Below, piece by piece: positions 34,805 through 44,283 of a DNA stretch of 64,000 nt. Each line of letters begins with the position of its first letter. The stretch's first letter is position 1. Both the position numbers and the translations under genes were made by a program. Below the pieces are notes generated by a model, which saw only the letters and a list, made by a program, of their open reading frames with translations, had not been told where the DNA came from and did no database searches. The DNA is from SMYC01 sp963578475 (GTDB taxonomy: Bacteria > Acidobacteriota > Vicinamibacteria > Marinacidobacterales > SMYC01), in assembly GCA_963578475.1 (NCBI GenBank), contig CAUZCL010000013.1:43360-107359 (forward strand), written 5' to 3'.

Positions 34805-36679
34805 TCAGCACGACACGCAGTTGTGGTTGTTCTTCGAGCCGAGGCTCTCGAGAAGCGCCACGGTCTCTGGCAACGGAGACACGCGCTGCACGGGACCGTT
34901 GGCCAAGTCCGCGGTCGTTTGACCGGTGCGGCTCACGGCGGTCACGTCACAGCCCTTTTCCACCAGATACAAGATCATCTCGTTGTCCCCGCGCGCGGCG
35001 GCGTGGTGAAGCGCGTTGTAGCCGTTGAAGTCGCGCGCGTTCACATCGACGCCGAGCTCCTCGATGAGATATTTCACGGCGTCGAGCCAAGCGCCTGGCG
35101 CGGTGCGGTGAGCGTTCCCGGCAAAACCTTCACCATAGCCGACGCCCGAGGCGGCGTGAAGTGCGAAGACGCCTGGGTCACCCTCTTTGACGCGTGGCAG
35201 GCCGGACGGATCCGGGTTGACAGTGCGCTCATCCGTCGCGGGCCAGAGGCCGGGTCCGAAAGGCTGCACGGGTCGTATTTCTGTGGTCTCGGTAGACTTT
35301 GACGCGGTGCCGGCGCGAGGTCGCTGCGGCGGCGGAGTCAAAGTCGGGAGGTTCGGGTCGGCGCCATGAGCGACGAGAAGACGCATGGCGTCGACGTCCG
35401 TCGCATAGGAGGCGCGCCAAAACGCCGTCGAGCCTTTGGTGTCTTCGAGGCCGCAGTTCTGATTGCCGCAGTCGGTATAGACCATGTACCACGGGTGGCT
35501 GGTCAGCCGCGCGTCCGGATCCGCGCCGGCTTTCAAGAACGCCTCCGTCAGGTCGAGATAGGTCGCGTCCTGAAGGTCTTGCTCCTGCGGTTGCGGGAAA
35601 CGTGTACGAGGCTGCCACTTTGCGTTGACGGCGGCCCAGAGCGGCGCCACCCCGTTGAGCTTTGCGGCCACGTTCGGGTCCGCGCCGCGCTTCAGCAGAC
35701 GAAGCGCGAGATCGTACTGCCCATTGATGGTCGCCATGAGAAGTGGGCTCGTGCCGTCGCCCGCGCTCACTTGATTGATGTCCGCATCACCTTCGAGAAG
35801 CGCCATGACCGCTTCGGTGTGACCCTGACGTGCGGCATGCAGAAGGGCAGTCAGGCCGCCTTTGTTCTTCAAGACCATGCGCGGACGGAAGCGGCGCTCG
35901 TTCGGATTCGCCTCGGAGATCTCGGGGAGCTCACCCGAGAGATAGAGATCGCGGCCCGCAACGATCGCCGCTTGGAACTGGCTCGCGCTCGGGATGAACT
36001 CGCCTTCGATCTCGTTCTTCATCTGGTAGGAGCGAAGAACTTTTTTCTGACGGTTCTTCCCGGCTTCGGCGAGCTTGCGATCCGCCTCGAGATCGATCAC
36101 TTTGCTCGTGATGCTCGGATTGGCGCCGCCTTCGAGAAGCGCTTGGATTGCCGCGACCCGATTCTGGGCCGACGCGAAGATGAGCGGGGTTTGTTCCCAT
36201 TCATGATCTTTCGCGTTCACTTCGGCGCCCCGGCTCGAGAGCGACCGCACGATGTCGGCGCTGCCCGATGCGGCCGCCAGATGAAGCGGGGTTGAGCCCG
36301 CGGGCATGGTACGCGCCATGACGTCGCTTCCAGCTTCGAGCAGAATTTCCGCTACGGCGGCATGGCCGTTCCGGCAAGCGACGTGAAGCGGCGTGTAGTG
36401 GCCGACGCGCGTTTCCGCCTCGACATTGGCACCCGCAAAGATGAGCATCTCCGCCATCTCGGCGTCGCCGAGCTCGGCGGCCCAGTGAAGCGCCGTCATG
36501 CCGTCGCCCTGCGCGGCGTTGACGTCGGCCCCTTGCTGAAGAAGGGTGCGCACCGCGTCGCGATCTCCTTTCGTGGCGAAGTCCGCCACCGGCGAGTTCG
36601 AAGGCGCCGCCGCGAAGACGACGCCCATAAAGAGCGCAGTGAGGATGACGAGGGCCACCAAGCCGAGCGTGTTTCTCAT
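34805..36679 (-). CDS. Secreted ankyrin-repeat protein, third gene of cassette 2
   Basis: From ATG 36679, overlapping the DUF1552 stop (ATGA), 624 residues. The signal peptide is LGLVALVILTALFMGVVFAA; an upstream extension of the frame is antisense to nothing but reads into the DUF1552 gene and is rejected. It has the same plan as the cassette 1 protein: ankyrin block (DGMTALHWAAELGDAEMAEM, HYTPLHVACRNGHAAVAEIL), charged linker, second block (NKGGLTALLHAARQGHTEAV), and C-terminus NGPVQRVSPLPETVALLESL then NNHNCVSC. An extra stretch near 520-560 is absent in the paralogue. Exported scaffold or binding protein, partner of the cytochrome and DUF1552 products. Confidence 0.9.
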   Translation of the reverse strand: MRNTLGLVALVILTALFMGVVFAAAPSNSPVADFATKGDRDAVRTLLQQGADVNAAQGDGMTALHWAAELGDAEMAEMLIFAGANVEAETRVGHYTPLHVACRNGHAAVAEILLEAGSDVMARTMPAGSTPLHLAAASGSADIVRSLSSRGAEVNAKDHEWEQTPLIFASAQNRVAAIQALLEGGANPSITSKVIDLEADRKLAEAGKNRQKKVLRSYQMKNEIEGEFIPSASQFQAAIVAGRDLYLSGELPEISEANPNERRFRPRMVLKNKGGLTALLHAARQGHTEAVMALLEGDADINQVSAGDGTSPLLMATINGQYDLALRLLKRGADPNVAAKLNGVAPLWAAVNAKWQPRTRFPQPQEQDLQDATYLDLTEAFLKAGADPDARLTSHPWYMVYTDCGNQNCGLEDTKGSTAFWRASYATDVDAMRLLVAHGADPNLPTLTPPPQRPRAGTASKSTETTEIRPVQPFGPGLWPATDERTVNPDPSGLPRVKEGDPGVFALHAASGVGYGEGFAGNAHRTAPGAWLDAVKYLIEELGVDVNARDFNGYNALHHAAARGDNEMILYLVEKGCDVTAVSRTGQTTADLANGPVQRVSPLPETVALLESLGSKNNHNCVSC

Positions 36680-38079
36680 GTTGCGCTCGTCGTCAGGTCG
36701 AACGTGCCCGTGCTGTCGCCGAAGCTGGTCAACTCGTCGAGCCCGAGCTCGTTCAGCAAGGTCAACATGACGTTCGCCATCGGCGTCCCGTCGGCGGCTT
36801 TGAGATGCAAGTTGCCTTTGAGGTGGCCATTGGCCTTTCCGAGAAGCGCGAGCGGGCAGCGCCGATGGTTGTGAATGTTGGGGTCCCCCATCGGAGAGCC
36901 CCACACGATCATCGTCTTGTCCAGGAGCGACACCCCGGCCTCTTGCGAGCTCTTCATTTTCTCCAGAAAGTAGGGGAGCATGCTCATGCGGTAGCGGCAG
37001 ATCTTGTTGAACTCGAGGATCAAGTCTTCTTTGTTGCCGTGGTGCGATGCCGGGTGGAACGGCTTGCTCGAGCCGCTCTCCGGGAAGGCACGGTTCTGGG
37101 AGTCGCGTCCGAGCTTGAACGAGATGACGCGGGTCATGTCGGTCTCGAGCGCAAGCACTTGAAGGTCGAACATCAGCTGCATGTGCTCGGAGAACGAATC
37201 GGGAACACCTGCCGGCGCTTTGGGAATCTCGCGGGCTCCGCCACCGCTATTGTGCGCTTCGACCATCTGGATGCGGCGCTCGACCTCACGGACATTGTCG
37301 AGATATTGATCGAGGCGCGGGCGATCGATAGCGCCCAGCTGTCCGCGCAATCCGACGATGTCTTCCGCAATCCAGTCGAGAATGCTGCGCCGTGTCTGGC
37401 GGCGTTCCTCTCGCTCTTCGGGAGAATCGCCGGAGCCGAACAGCATGTCGAAGGCGACGCGCGGGTCTCGGATCATCGGAAGCGGCTCCGTCGGCGAGGC
37501 CCAGCTGATCGAGTCCGTATAGACGCAGGAATAGTTGTACAGGCAGCCGCCAGCCTGGTCGAGATTCTCGATACAGAGCTGCATCGACGGCATCGGGGTG
37601 TCCTGCCCGTAGCGCCGAGCGTACATCTGGTCCATCGACGTGCCGGCGAAGATATCAGAGCCCTGGGTCTGCTTCGGATGGCTATGGGTCAGAAATACAG
37701 CACTCGAGCGGAAGTGGTCCCCGCCGATCTCGGGAGGCGAGAACGCCTCGGCCATGCGCGTGTCGGTGTTGCTTACGATCGTGAGGTAGTCCTGGAACGG
37801 CGTCAGGGGGCTCAGCGCGTTTTCCTCCGTCAGCTTGAAGTCCGGACCCGTCGTCTCGGGCGCGAACAAATGCTGGCTCGCTCCCCACTCGTTGCACCCG
37901 GCGAGGCCGTGCACCTCCTCGATACACACGAGTGGCGTGCGGTCGACCGCGGCCGATGTCGCAGCAGCCGCCCGGCGTCCGGCCGGCACCATCGCGTCCA
38001 AGAAAGGAAGCGCGACGCTGGCACCGAGACCTCGAAGAAACGTCCGGCGGGGCAAGTGCTTTCCCGTGATAGTCGACAT
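36676..38079 (-). CDS. DUF1552 protein, Tat-exported, second gene of cassette 2
   Basis: A 467-residue paralogue of the protein at 16859-18241: Tat signal PRRTFLRGLGASVALPFLDA, then FQDYLTIVSNTD, EIGGDHFRSSAVFLTHSHP, DQMYARRYGQDTPMPSMQL, SISWASPTEPLPMIRDPRVA, RDSQNRAFPESG, FHPASHHGNKED and WGSPMGDPNIHNHRRCPLAL. The stop overlaps the ankyrin ATG, so the two are translationally coupled, tighter than in cassette 1. The start ATG 38079 follows GGAGC. Function unknown; conserved His/Asp residues suggest a metal or phosphate site. Confidence 0.92.
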   Translation of the reverse strand: MSTITGKHLPRRTFLRGLGASVALPFLDAMVPAGRRAAAATSAAVDRTPLVCIEEVHGLAGCNEWGASQHLFAPETTGPDFKLTEENALSPLTPFQDYLTIVSNTDTRMAEAFSPPEIGGDHFRSSAVFLTHSHPKQTQGSDIFAGTSMDQMYARRYGQDTPMPSMQLCIENLDQAGGCLYNYSCVYTDSISWASPTEPLPMIRDPRVAFDMLFGSGDSPEEREERRQTRRSILDWIAEDIVGLRGQLGAIDRPRLDQYLDNVREVERRIQMVEAHNSGGGAREIPKAPAGVPDSFSEHMQLMFDLQVLALETDMTRVISFKLGRDSQNRAFPESGSSKPFHPASHHGNKEDLILEFNKICRYRMSMLPYFLEKMKSSQEAGVSLLDKTMIVWGSPMGDPNIHNHRRCPLALLGKANGHLKGNLHLKAADGTPMANVMLTLLNELGLDELTSFGDSTGTFDLTTSAT

Positions 38080-38102
38080 TGCGGAGCTCCTTTGTTCTTT
38101 GG

Positions 38103-40490
38103 TTACTGTAGTGGGGCTGCGGTCGTCGCCTCAGCCACCATTGGCAATTCTCGTTTCATCCGAAATGCGTCGCTCATCACTACGCCCAAGATGAACGTCG
38201 ACACACGGTAGTCATTCTCTTTGGCTTTCTCGGTAATCGCTCGAATCGTCGGTTGGTCGTAATACTCGACGCGCCGGCCCAAGGCATAAGCTAAGAGATT
38301 CTCGGCGAAATTTCTCGCGAGCAGCACCGGGCGCTTCAAGAGCGCCTCGACGAGCTCCGGAGGGTTCGTGATCGGCGTGCCGTCGTAGAATTCACCGCGC
38401 GTGTCGAGCGCTACGCCGTTCTCACGTCGCCGCCATTTCGCGGTCACGTCATAGTTGTCGAGCGCGAGGCCGATCGGATCCATGAACCGATGACAGGCAT
38501 TACACGTGGGGTTCGCGCGATGAATCTCGAGGCGCTCGCGTGTCGTGAGCAACCGTCCGCCTTGCGCCCCTTCGGTCACATCCAAATCGGGAACGTCGGG
38601 CGGCGGCGGTGGGGGAGGCGTCCCCATCAACACTTCCATGACCCATTTGCCACGGAGCACGGGAGACGTACGGTTCGCCATCGAAGTGAGCACGAGCACG
38701 CTGCCATGTCCGAGAATGCCACGGCGTGAGTCATCGGCATAAGTGAGGCGGCGGAACTCTTTTCCCGCGACGTTCGGGATTCCGTAGTGCCTGGCGAGAC
38801 GTTCGTTCGCGAAGGTATAGTCGGCGTTGAACAGCTCCATCAAGCTGCGATTCTCGCGAACGAGGTTGTCGAAGAAAAGCTCTGTCTCGCGCCGCATGGC
38901 GTTGGCGAGGTTCTCGTCGAAATTAGGATAGAAATTCGGGTCGGGGCGGTTCTTGTACAAGTCCTGGAGCCGGAACCAGAGCGCCGCGAAGCGCGTACCG
39001 AGCGCTTCGGCGCGCGGGTCGGCGAGCATACGCTTGGCTTGGCGCTCGAGCTCAGATGGATTCGAGAGCCTTCCTTCGCTTGCTATCATTTGCAGCTCGT
39101 TGTCCGGCGGCGTGCCCCAAAGGAAGAACGAAAGACGGGTCGCCAAATCCAAATCCGCGACTCGCTGGACTTCGCCAGGTGTAGCGTCTCGCGGCTGCCG
39201 CTCGAGCCGCAGCACGAAGTTTGGGCTCGCTAGAATCGCCTCGAGCGCCACGCGGATACCGATCTCGAAACCGCCCTTCTTGGCGCCGGTATCATAGAAT
39301 GCGGTGAGGCCGTCAATATCGCCTGGAGTCAAAGGTCGCCGGTACGCTTCGCTCCCGAGCCGAGCAATGATGGCTTCCGCGCAAGGCCGCTCTTCGCTCG
39401 CGATCGTCGGGCGGCAGGAGAAGATCCGCTGACGGCTCGGCGTCAACGAGAGTCCCGTCGTGTTGTACGGGCCGCTCAGGATCAAGTTCTGCAAGTGCGG
39501 CAAAGTCGTGATGCCCGCGCCACCCGCACCGCCTCCAGCGAAGGACCAGTCGTGCGGGCGGATCAAATCTTCGTAGGGGCCGTCGGACCTGCGGATGAAC
39601 GCGGCAGAGACACGATGCTGCCCCGCACGTACGACGATCGGCTCTGTTCGAATGGGAGTACCGCCCCGTCCGTCCGCGCCGCCGCTCGTTCTCGCGTAGC
39701 GAAGCAAGCCGACGCGTTCGCCGTTGATGGAGACGTCGATGTCCTCGATCCTAGCGTTGTCCCCGGCGCCGAAAGTCAGCTCGAACACATATTCACCGTC
39801 GGCGGGAAAGACGTGCTCGATGACTGTGCCGCCCCGTGTTCCGTAAGGCGTGCCATCGATGTGGTCCCAAGGGTGTTGTGAGAGATAGATGGAGTTCGTG
39901 TAGGTGTGGTCGACGGCAGGGGCGTTGCGATTCCCGAGAGCTAGCCGACTAATATCGGCCGCCGCGTTGAGATAGGACTCGAGCAGCATCGGCGAGAGCG
40001 TTTGCGCGTCCGCGATATTGTCGAAGTTCGCGCTCATCTGGTCGAGCGGCAGCCAGTCTCCCGCATCGACGGAGAGAGCCAAAAGGTCGCGAATGGCCCG
40101 TTCATATTCCGGCCGATTGAGCCTTTGGAAACTCTTGTCGCCCGGATTCGGGTCGCGCCGGGCGGCCTCGTCTATGGTCACTTCGAGGGTGGTCGCGAGC
40201 AAGGAGAGCTCGTCGCCCTCGGGGCGAGGCATGCCGGCTGGCGGCATCATTTCGGCTCGCAGCTTACGAATGATTTTTTCGGCAGTTTTCGCCTGATGCA
40301 CGGCAGCCGCGACGTCGAACTGCTCGAGCGAAAGATTTCCCAGCAGCGTGACGTCATTGTGGCAAGTGACGCAGTTGTCCTGAATGATGCCGTTCAGGCC
40401 GACCGCGGGGGTCTCGGGCGCTGCCCAGGCACAATACACCCCTGTGCCGAGCAGTACGGGTATCACGCAGATTACAAGCTTCCCCCTCAC
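38103..40490 (-). CDS. DUF1587/1592/1588/1585-type exported cytochrome c protein, first gene of cassette 2
   Basis: A 795-residue paralogue of 18260-20683. Haem motif CVTCHNDVTLLGNLSLEQFD after the signal peptide, then KSFQRLNRPEYERAIRDLLA, a lectin-like insertion with GEYVFELTFGAGDN, AYRRPLTPGDIDGLTAFYDT, LATRLSFFLWGTPPDNELQM, RRGILGHGSVLVLTSMANRT, SPVLRGKWVMEVLMG and a second haem-type motif CNACHRFMDPIGLALDNYDV. The GTG start at 40490 is chosen for the GGAGG site seven bases before it. First gene of the tight minus-strand run that ends with the DapA-family gene at 31986. Confidence 0.93.
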   Translation of the reverse strand: MRGKLVICVIPVLLGTGVYCAWAAPETPAVGLNGIIQDNCVTCHNDVTLLGNLSLEQFDVAAAVHQAKTAEKIIRKLRAEMMPPAGMPRPEGDELSLLATTLEVTIDEAARRDPNPGDKSFQRLNRPEYERAIRDLLALSVDAGDWLPLDQMSANFDNIADAQTLSPMLLESYLNAAADISRLALGNRNAPAVDHTYTNSIYLSQHPWDHIDGTPYGTRGGTVIEHVFPADGEYVFELTFGAGDNARIEDIDVSINGERVGLLRYARTSGGADGRGGTPIRTEPIVVRAGQHRVSAAFIRRSDGPYEDLIRPHDWSFAGGGAGGAGITTLPHLQNLILSGPYNTTGLSLTPSRQRIFSCRPTIASEERPCAEAIIARLGSEAYRRPLTPGDIDGLTAFYDTGAKKGGFEIGIRVALEAILASPNFVLRLERQPRDATPGEVQRVADLDLATRLSFFLWGTPPDNELQMIASEGRLSNPSELERQAKRMLADPRAEALGTRFAALWFRLQDLYKNRPDPNFYPNFDENLANAMRRETELFFDNLVRENRSLMELFNADYTFANERLARHYGIPNVAGKEFRRLTYADDSRRGILGHGSVLVLTSMANRTSPVLRGKWVMEVLMGTPPPPPPPDVPDLDVTEGAQGGRLLTTRERLEIHRANPTCNACHRFMDPIGLALDNYDVTAKWRRRENGVALDTRGEFYDGTPITNPPELVEALLKRPVLLARNFAENLLAYALGRRVEYYDQPTIRAITEKAKENDYRVSTFILGVVMSDAFRMKRELPMVAEATTAAPLQ

Positions 40491-40542
40491 GGGGTTGCCT
40501 CCCTAGCCTCTTCTGTGAGAGCAGTTTACAGATCGAAGGGCC

Positions 40543-41856
40543 CTAGCGCAACCTCGACCTGGGGGATGTGCCAACATCATCAGTAAGGCACATCCTGATT
40601 AGTATGGCAAATCCTGACCTGAGACGCGCCCGGGGCTGAGAGCGCGATGGCAGTCGTCCGAGCTCGGCGAGCTGTTCCTTGCTGGGGAAACTCTCGACGA
40701 GGTACCGCGGCGGGCACAGGTCCTGCTTCGTCATGAGGTCCGGCGCGACCGCCTGCACGCGCTCCCACGAAGCGGTCGCGACGAGCTGGTCTTCTTCAGG
40801 GGCATCGTCATCGTAGAAGTGGACGATGTCCGTTTCGGGCAAGAGAGAGACGATGTCCTTCGGCCAGACGCAGTAGCTTTGGATGGCTCCTGTGTCTTCT
40901 TTTCGAGCCGCGGAGTAGCTCGCGACGAAGATGTCTTTGCCACAGCACTCATGAAGTGCCTCTAGCGAGGCGTGCTGCTCGTCGCAGTTCCTCGCGAACG
41001 TTTGCGCGCGAAGGAGCTCGAAACGCGGCGCGAGCTCGTGCTCTTCCGGTAGCTCAAAGGGAACCCACTCGTTCCACTGAAGCCGGACGGGGATCGCTGT
41101 CATGAAGCGCGTTTCGGATGCGGCGTCCTCGGCGAGATCGGCCATCTTCGCGAGACCGTTCACATCTTCCGAGCCCGTGATAATGAGGGCGTCACGATGC
41201 GGCACCATCGCGACCGGGTCGCCCTGCACGTCGAGCTCCCGGATGAGGTTGATCAAGACGAGACGGGAAGCATCGTAGTGATCTCGCCAGTTGGAAACGT
41301 AAACGCCGCGCACGGGTGAGACGAACCGGCTCTTGGTGGCATCGGCGAGATTCTGGACGGCGAGGTCGAGCGCCATGTCGACACCGACGCCCCAGTCGTC
41401 GATCGTGCTTCGATTGATGATCATGATGGAGTCCGGCATATCGTAGACAAGCTCGACGACGAGGTGATCACTGATTACGCGATAGGCCGGCTCCTCGGTC
41501 TCTAGTCCCTCCCGCTGATAGTAGAGCTCGGTGAGGCTGTGATAGGAGCGCTCCCGTACGCGCGGCAGAAGATTGGGTTGCGCTTGTCGGAACGTGTCGG
41601 GGATCGTGGAAGCGTGACTTTGGGCGACCAGCTTCACGTAGCGTTTGAGAAGCGCACGGCGTGCGAACAGGCCCGCGACGAGAAAATCCTCGTAGATGTT
41701 GTGGAGGTTGATGTGACCTTGAGCGTCGGCGAGGCCGAGTCGAAATCGCGCTTTGTCATAAGCGACCTGCGGGGTGCCGTTGAGCTTGCGCGCGGTGTCG
41801 ATGAGGGCTTGCGCGAAAGCGTCTTTCGTTGGCGTACCAAGGAGCGTGGTGAACAT
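40543..41856 (-). CDS. DUF1444 family protein
   Basis: About 437 residues from ATG 41856. The middle matches the DUF1444 (YtpQ-like) family: RVISDHLVVELVYDMPDSIM with INRSTIDDWGVGVDMALDLA and AVQNLADAT. The second half (PRFELLRAQTFARNCDEQHA, IQSYCVWPKDIVSLLPETDI) is rich in acidic residues. No signal peptide or membrane segment is evident. Biochemical function of the family is not known. It lies alone, 52 bases upstream of the cytochrome gene on the same strand; a longer frame to 42027 lacks family similarity. Confidence 0.75.
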   Translation of the reverse strand: MFTTLLGTPTKDAFAQALIDTARKLNGTPQVAYDKARFRLGLADAQGHINLHNIYEDFLVAGLFARRALLKRYVKLVAQSHASTIPDTFRQAQPNLLPRVRERSYHSLTELYYQREGLETEEPAYRVISDHLVVELVYDMPDSIMIINRSTIDDWGVGVDMALDLAVQNLADATKSRFVSPVRGVYVSNWRDHYDASRLVLINLIRELDVQGDPVAMVPHRDALIITGSEDVNGLAKMADLAEDAASETRFMTAIPVRLQWNEWVPFELPEEHELAPRFELLRAQTFARNCDEQHASLEALHECCGKDIFVASYSAARKEDTGAIQSYCVWPKDIVSLLPETDIVHFYDDDAPEEDQLVATASWERVQAVAPDLMTKQDLCPPRYLVESFPSKEQLAELGRLPSRSQPRARLRSGFAILIRMCLTDDVGTSPRSRLR

Positions 41857-42023
41857 GGTGCCTTTTCGCTCTTTGTTGGGGGGACCCAGGGATGGTATGG
41901 AGCAAGGTTTGTGCCATTGACCGACGACGTGGTAAGTGATTTGTACGATGGTACTTATACGAAGGTTGCTGGGCTTTGATGGGAGTAAAATCCCTCGCGG
42001 GGAGGGGGTTGCTTCGAGCGTGA

Positions 42024-42380
42024 GCATCGAAGAACATTAGCGGCGATGCCCCCTACGAGCTCAACGCGGCAGGCGAGCCCACCGGGCTCATCGAGCTCCC
42101 CGTCGAATGGACCCTCGACGACGCGCCGCTCATGAACCCGCTTGGTGGCCGCTACAGCGCGCCGCGCGACGTCCTTCAGGTCTACAAGGACGAGTTCGAC
42201 GTCGCCTATGAGGAAGGCACGATGTTCCTCCTCACGATGCACCCGCACTATATCGGCCACCACTCACGCATCGTCATCTTGCGCGAGCTGATCGACTACA
42301 TAAGCGCCAGGGAAGGCGTTTGGTTCGCCACCCATCGCCAAGCTGCGGAATATGTGAAAGAGAAGGCCGATATCAGTTGA
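42024..42380 (+). pseudogene. Polysaccharide deacetylase, C-terminal fragment
   Basis: An open frame preceded by TGA at 42021 encodes GLIELPVEWTLDDAPLMNPL, FLLTMHPHYIGHHSRIVILR and ELIDYISAREGVWFATHRQA, the C-terminal third of NodB/PuuE-type deacetylases. The N-terminal NodB motifs (TFDD, HxxxH) are absent and no start codon fits before ATG 42132. About 115 of 290 codons remain. Confidence 0.8.
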
Positions 42381-42444
42381 AACTTTGCCCGATTCCGTAC
42401 AGGCTGTGCCCGTCTAACTGACTCACGACACGAAGGAGGCAGAC

Positions 42445-43461
42445 ATGACCCACTTGGCGAAAGCGCTACGCCTATCGCTAACGATACTGTTTCTCGCGGC
42501 TCCGCTTGGAGCCCAAACGGTCCGCATCGTCCAAACGAATGCCGCAGGCGACAACGCCCATATCATCGATCCGACCACCAACGAGATCGTGGACGAAATC
42601 TCCGGGCTTCCCATGGCGCACGGCGTGGCCTCCGCGCCCGACGGAAGTAAGCTCTATTTCAGTAACGAGGTCGACCACACCCTCGACATCGTCCCGACGA
42701 ACACCTGGAAAGTGTCGAAGCAGATCCCGCTCACCGGCCGACCCAACAATGTGGCCATCACGCCGGACGGACGCAAGATCTACGTGGCCATCACTCGACA
42801 AGACGCTTTCGTCGACGTCATCAACCTCGACGAGGGGAAGGTCGTGAAGCGGATCCCGACGCTCGGCGGCGTTCACAACGTTTTCATCTCGCCGGACGGC
42901 CGCCACGTCGCGGCCGGGATGATCGGCGCGCGAACGCTGACCATCATCGATACCGAGACCGACGAGCCCGTCTGGTCGCTCCACTTCGATGGAGGTGTGA
43001 GACCGATGGCATTTGAGCCCAAGGCGGATGGCACGACGAACAGGATCTTCGTTCAGATCTCGAACTATCACGGGTTCTACGTCGTGGACTTCGACAAGAG
43101 GCTCATCGTCCAGAAAGTCGAGATGCCTGAGCTCCCATTCTCGCAAGTGGATAATGACGGGCTCCAGGGCTCGCCGGGCCATGGACTTTTCGTCTCGCCG
43201 GACAGGACGCAACTCTGGTCCACGAGCAAGCCGAACAACCACGTTTACGCTTGGTCGCTCCCCGATCTCGAATTTCTCGGCGGCGTGCCCGTGGGGAGCC
43301 ACCCCGACTGGCTTACGATGACGCCCGATGGCCGCTATCTCTACGCGGCTAATGCCGGCTCGAACAACGTCTCCGTCATCGACACCCAGAAGATGACAGA
43401 AGTAGCTCGCATCCGCGTGGGCCAAGCGCCTAAGCGCAACCACACGTTGGTGATCCGATGA
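42445..43461 (+). CDS. Secreted YVTN/NHL-type beta-propeller protein
   Basis: A 338-residue exported protein with signal peptide (SLTILFLAAPLGAQ) and seven-bladed propeller repeats: DGSKLYFSNEVDHTLDIVPT, TPDGRKIYVAITRQDAFVDV, SPDGRHVAAGMIGARTLTII and TPDGRYLYAANAGSNNVSVI, the 40-residue YVTN family related to haem d1 and surface-layer propellers. ATG 42445 has a GGAGG site. Its stop overlaps the start of the dihaem cytochrome gene (ATGA), so it probably serves the same periplasmic redox or binding task. Ligand unknown. Confidence 0.88.
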   Translation: MTHLAKALRLSLTILFLAAPLGAQTVRIVQTNAAGDNAHIIDPTTNEIVDEISGLPMAHGVASAPDGSKLYFSNEVDHTLDIVPTNTWKVSKQIPLTGRPNNVAITPDGRKIYVAITRQDAFVDVINLDEGKVVKRIPTLGGVHNVFISPDGRHVAAGMIGARTLTIIDTETDEPVWSLHFDGGVRPMAFEPKADGTTNRIFVQISNYHGFYVVDFDKRLIVQKVEMPELPFSQVDNDGLQGSPGHGLFVSPDRTQLWSTSKPNNHVYAWSLPDLEFLGGVPVGSHPDWLTMTPDGRYLYAANAGSNNVSVIDTQKMTEVARIRVGQAPKRNHTLVIR

Positions 43462-44276
43462 GGGCGCGGCATGCTCTGGTGGCACTCGGCGTCCTCTGGG
43501 CGGCGCTCTCTTCGGCCCAGGAGCCGCTCAGCTTCGAGCGTTACCGCGAAGAGGTCGAGCCGATCTTTCTCGCGCCTCGCGGCGGTTACGGACCGGGGAT
43601 GTCGCCTTGTGTCACCTGTCATGCGCATAACGGAACACCCCTCAAGCTCGAATCGCCGCAGGAGAATGACGACGGGAGTGTCTTTTTTACCGAAGAACAG
43701 TCGCGGCGAAACTTCGAAGTCGTGTCACGCCTCGTTGTGCCTGGGGAGCCAGAGAAGAGCCGGCTGTTGCGCAAGGCGCTCGCGCTTTCCGCGGGCGGAG
43801 CGCGCTTTCATGTTGGTGGCCGCTTCTTCGAATCTCGAAACGATCCGGAGTGGAAAAAAATGGCTGCGTGGGTGCGAGACGCGAGCGCCGAAGACAGTAC
43901 GACCGAACCCGTGCCGCCTCTCGACTTCGATTTCTTCCAGACCTGCGTGCAGCAGATCTTTTTGAACAAGCGCGAAGGCCGGATGGAATGCGTGCACTGC
44001 CATGATTCCGGCTTGCGTGGATTCGCGCGCACGATACCCGAGGGCCGAACCTATTGGAACCTGGAGGAGTCGGAGCAGAATTTCGCGCTCGCGAAGCGCT
44101 ACGTCGAGCCGGGCTTTCCGATGAGAAGCCGCTTTCTAACGCACCCGCTCGCGGCAGAGGCGGGTGGCGACCATTTCCACGGCGGCGGGCGGCGCTGGAC
44201 TTCACAAGACGACCCGGAGTGGCAGATGTTGGCCGCCTGGGTCCGGGGCGAAGACCCGAAGTGCATGAGCTACTGA
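43458..44276 (+). CDS. Secreted dihaem cytochrome c-like protein
   Basis: A 272-residue exported protein (signal LVALGVLWAALSSAQ) with two haem c motifs, CVTCHAHNGTPLKLE (about 51-55) and CVHCHDSGLRGFA (about 178-182), each in a repeat of similar build: PGEPEKSRLLRKALAL with FHVGGRFFESRNDPEW, and VEPGFPMRSRFLTHPL with FHGGGRRWTSQDDPEW. The internal duplication suggests two related haem domains. Translationally coupled to the YVTN propeller upstream; an M20 peptidase follows after seven bases. Likely electron carrier in the periplasm. Confidence 0.87.
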   Translation: MRARHALVALGVLWAALSSAQEPLSFERYREEVEPIFLAPRGGYGPGMSPCVTCHAHNGTPLKLESPQENDDGSVFFTEEQSRRNFEVVSRLVVPGEPEKSRLLRKALALSAGGARFHVGGRFFESRNDPEWKKMAAWVRDASAEDSTTEPVPPLDFDFFQTCVQQIFLNKREGRMECVHCHDSGLRGFARTIPEGRTYWNLEESEQNFALAKRYVEPGFPMRSRFLTHPLAAEAGGDHFHGGGRRWTSQDDPEWQMLAAWVRGEDPKCMSY

Positions 44277-44283
44277 GGCGCAA

